This document shows, in pieces, positions 63,301 through 64,000 of a stretch of 64,000 nucleotides of DNA. This DNA comes from Anaerolineae bacterium. GTDB lineage: Bacteria; Chloroflexota; Anaerolineae; Promineifilales; Promineifilaceae. The stretch spans positions 1 to 64,000 of the forward strand of contig JAHDWK010000011.1 of the NCBI GenBank assembly GCA_023382655.1. The letters run 5' to 3'. The translations under genes and the position numbers were made by a program. Every line of letters starts with the position of its first letter. Within the stretch, counting starts at the first letter, position 1. The notes under the pieces were generated by a model, which ran no database searches, was not told where the DNA came from, and saw nothing but the letters and a program-made list of their open reading frames with translations.

Positions 63301-64000
63301 GCAACTGCCTCAAACTGATATTGCAGCAGGTCGCCATCGGGATCGCTGCCTTGTCCGCAAAGTTGTGGCGGCGAACCAATGTTGACATACCAATCATAGG
63401 GACTGATTGGGCTGGGGCGATTGGGGGCATGATTATTAGACCCGCCAGTACCAGTCAGCGTATAGGTCATCCCTCTGATTTCCGGGTTACTCCAGGAGGT
63501 ATCTGTCTGGTCGGCAACTTCAACAACGATACTGTGTTCGCCGGTTGTGTATGCGCTGGTCTGCCAGTCAAAATCAATTACCGGCGCACCTATTTCGTAA
63601 ACAACAATGCCATCAATCTTCAGGCGCATGGCCCGGAAATTGGGGAAGTTTTCTACACGAGCGTAAATGCGTACCAGATTAGCATTTGCTGGGGAGGGGG
63701 GATCGGTCGTTAGCGCAGTGATGTAGCCACTACCTGAATTTACGTTGATGTCCACCCAAATTGTCGGTCCAAAATACGTGCCTTGGGGATTACGTAACCG
63801 CCAATAGCCGACATGATCGCCGCCGGTTGATGGAGCCGTAAGGTTAATGCTGATGTTTGTTTCCTGGTCGGGTGCAGTTACAGGTACATTCACGGCACCT
63901 GGCGCGCCCATTTGTTCCCCGCCGATGAAGACCAACTGGTAGCCACTGCCCCAGGTAGTGCTACCAGTGTTACGCATACGCCAGATTTTGCCCAGGTTCT
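60399..64000 (-). CDS. Secreted multidomain adhesin-like protein (5' end beyond the window)
   Basis: At least 1199 residues. The frame stays open upstream of the ATG at 63977 to the window edge, and those codons (NLGKIWR) continue the domain, so the true start lies outside. Domains in order: an NBR1-type Ig-like domain (WRMRNTGSTTWGSGY, then GYWRLRNPQGTYFGPTIWV), Ig/FN3-like modules, and a DUF2341 region (PWWNSAYDHKRNLTI, then HQMYYGNASPDSPP). A LamG/concanavalin-like domain (FTVEFWYRPDPDDGGRIAG, KWNHIAVTYNGNNEVKFYIN), a CARDB module and a PPC-type pre-peptidase C-terminal domain (DEDWFAIQATVGQSYTIKT, GTYYVMVRHWNPNASGC) follow. It ends in RLYLPLVLRP. It is probably a surface or secreted binding protein; no enzyme domain is seen. 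Confidence 0.75.
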   Translation of the reverse strand, partial: NLGKIWRMRNTGSTTWGSGYQLVFIGGEQMGAPGAVNVPVTAPDQETNISINLTAPSTGGDHVGYWRLRNPQGTYFGPTIWVDINVNSGSGYITALTTDPPSPANANLVRIYARVENFPNFRAMRLKIDGIVVYEIGAPVIDFDWQTSAYTTGEHSIVVEVADQTDTSWSNPEIRGMTYTLTGTGGSNNHAPNRPSPISPYDWYVNIGSPPQLCGQGSDPDGDLLQYQFEAVASVGSYNSGWVNNSCHTFGTVEAGTYEWKVQTRDTSQAESEWSESWHFSVETSGVTITELYFESLDPDSEQVRIRACTSGHAGVGITLNARVNDANDGSDNGQWHIIKELGVPCFNPIDAPIWNTLEYGDGDHRVRIVATAVNPSASDMLDGSYTLPHRRPAAPRLAAPIPISRNTSEAIYLNSRTITFIWEPTIRANSYTLHVSTNSSPKDDPNPILRQTLGSGTTQYTHTFAQDHATLYWQVTATNDRGSNHSGAQRFGIDRAIPACTVEPLTPVTYETVFQVGWNGMDALAGIRSFDIQYLDSDHGGWSDWLTAVPVTTTYSLFTGLPGHAYDFRCRATDNSNNTGNYPGNGDTSTVVDPTSRPPTPWWNSAYDHKRNLTILNNMPAVELPVGYPIHLHFDSTTTPTAAELFAASQSTPKCNDLRIIYNDTTQLNRVIQNCSVSAIDIWFRSQVTIPASSANNASHQMYYGNASPDSPPADPNQVWYPYDESDTEALYFFQEGNGATTNDSSGHGRHCTIDPTVQWMPSKFGQGLRFNRANAGDSDSLTCGAAVLTNFTVEFWYRPDPDDGGRIAGQLTGGGGNNWLVQNLNGHIRLDVWPCPTCGSSDVQSNFDLRNALYVGKWNHIAVTYNGNNEVKFYINGALDSTKYLPQSGINTFAIPLEIGSVEGISQVKANMGTFRITNGVRTSFPYGVYATITNEPATAAGFLIEPPASGNPELAMLSLVTYPNPEGGILVQSVIENQGDRDTENGFFTDLYLDHLPSGPGDYTNSIQYWVNDSIPAGEIVTLTTVLADDAINGLLYAQLDSTGVINEANEGNNIFSDGLPICVVAPDDYETDDTWTSSTSLLLHTSQTHNIHRAGDEDWFAIQATVGQSYTIKTVNLGVHADTYLYVYGANGTTLIVSNDDYGGSLASHVEWTAPTSGTYYVMVRHWNPNASGCDMQYTILFGNARLYLPLVLRP

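Overview
The window looks like a defence-rich accessory region of a Chloroflexota (probably Anaerolineae-class) chromosome. This is inferred from three things. Two secreted multidomain proteins end in the hydrophobic-aromatic LPL tail common in that phylum. The tandem NIEQAIAAYQ-type repeats, CHAT proteases, MoxR/vWA pair and NACHT protein are combinations typical of large filamentous Chloroflexota and cyanobacteria. The base composition is moderately GC-rich with AT-rich patches. The palindrome ACGGCCGT occurs about 65 times by my hand count, where roughly one would be expected. It behaves like a highly iterated genome signature, and long gaps in it coincide with AT-rich, probably imported segments.

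Layout, left to right. 1-497 (minus) resembles the 5' ribozyme part of a group II intron, directly downstream of radC (506-1240). Two paralogous sigma-like genes follow (1311-2303 and 2512-3519, minus). Each is preceded by a related hairpin just before its ribosome binding site, and the second also has a six-codon leader ORF. After a mostly empty stretch come an unknown gene (4137-4691) and a TPR/HExxH protein (4716-6653) on the plus strand. 6662-21509 (minus) is a complete type 1-like BREX operon in the order brxE-like, brxA, brxB, brxC, pglX, pglZ, brxL. Its BrxL ends in a MIT_C-like domain and its pglX has an AT-rich mosaic core.

21569-26958 (plus) holds a HEAT-like ORF, a CpXC/TPR/CHAT protein and a membrane protein. 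26985-34147 (minus) is a caspase-like protease followed by a 2053-residue TPR protein with a PIN-like segment. A shared intergenic region divides it from 34282-42566 (plus), a conflict-type operon: TrypCo1, MoxR-like AAA, vWA, CHAT, and a NACHT protein fused to a GHKL ATPase.

42653-57904 (plus) is a six-gene operon that I cannot assign to a named system: DUF4325/STAS-like plus winged helix, SF2 helicase plus PD-(D/E)xK nuclease, three unknown proteins, and a giant DUF1998 helicase. Its first gene may link it to the NACHT-GHKL protein, because GHKL ATPases and STAS-like proteins commonly work in pairs. This is the best candidate for an undescribed system. A palindromic terminator at 57935-57967 separates it from two convergent genes for secreted proteins (a beta-propeller/FN3/CAP protein, and a multidomain adhesin-like protein cut by the right edge).

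All functional names come from motifs recognised by eye. No database search was possible.
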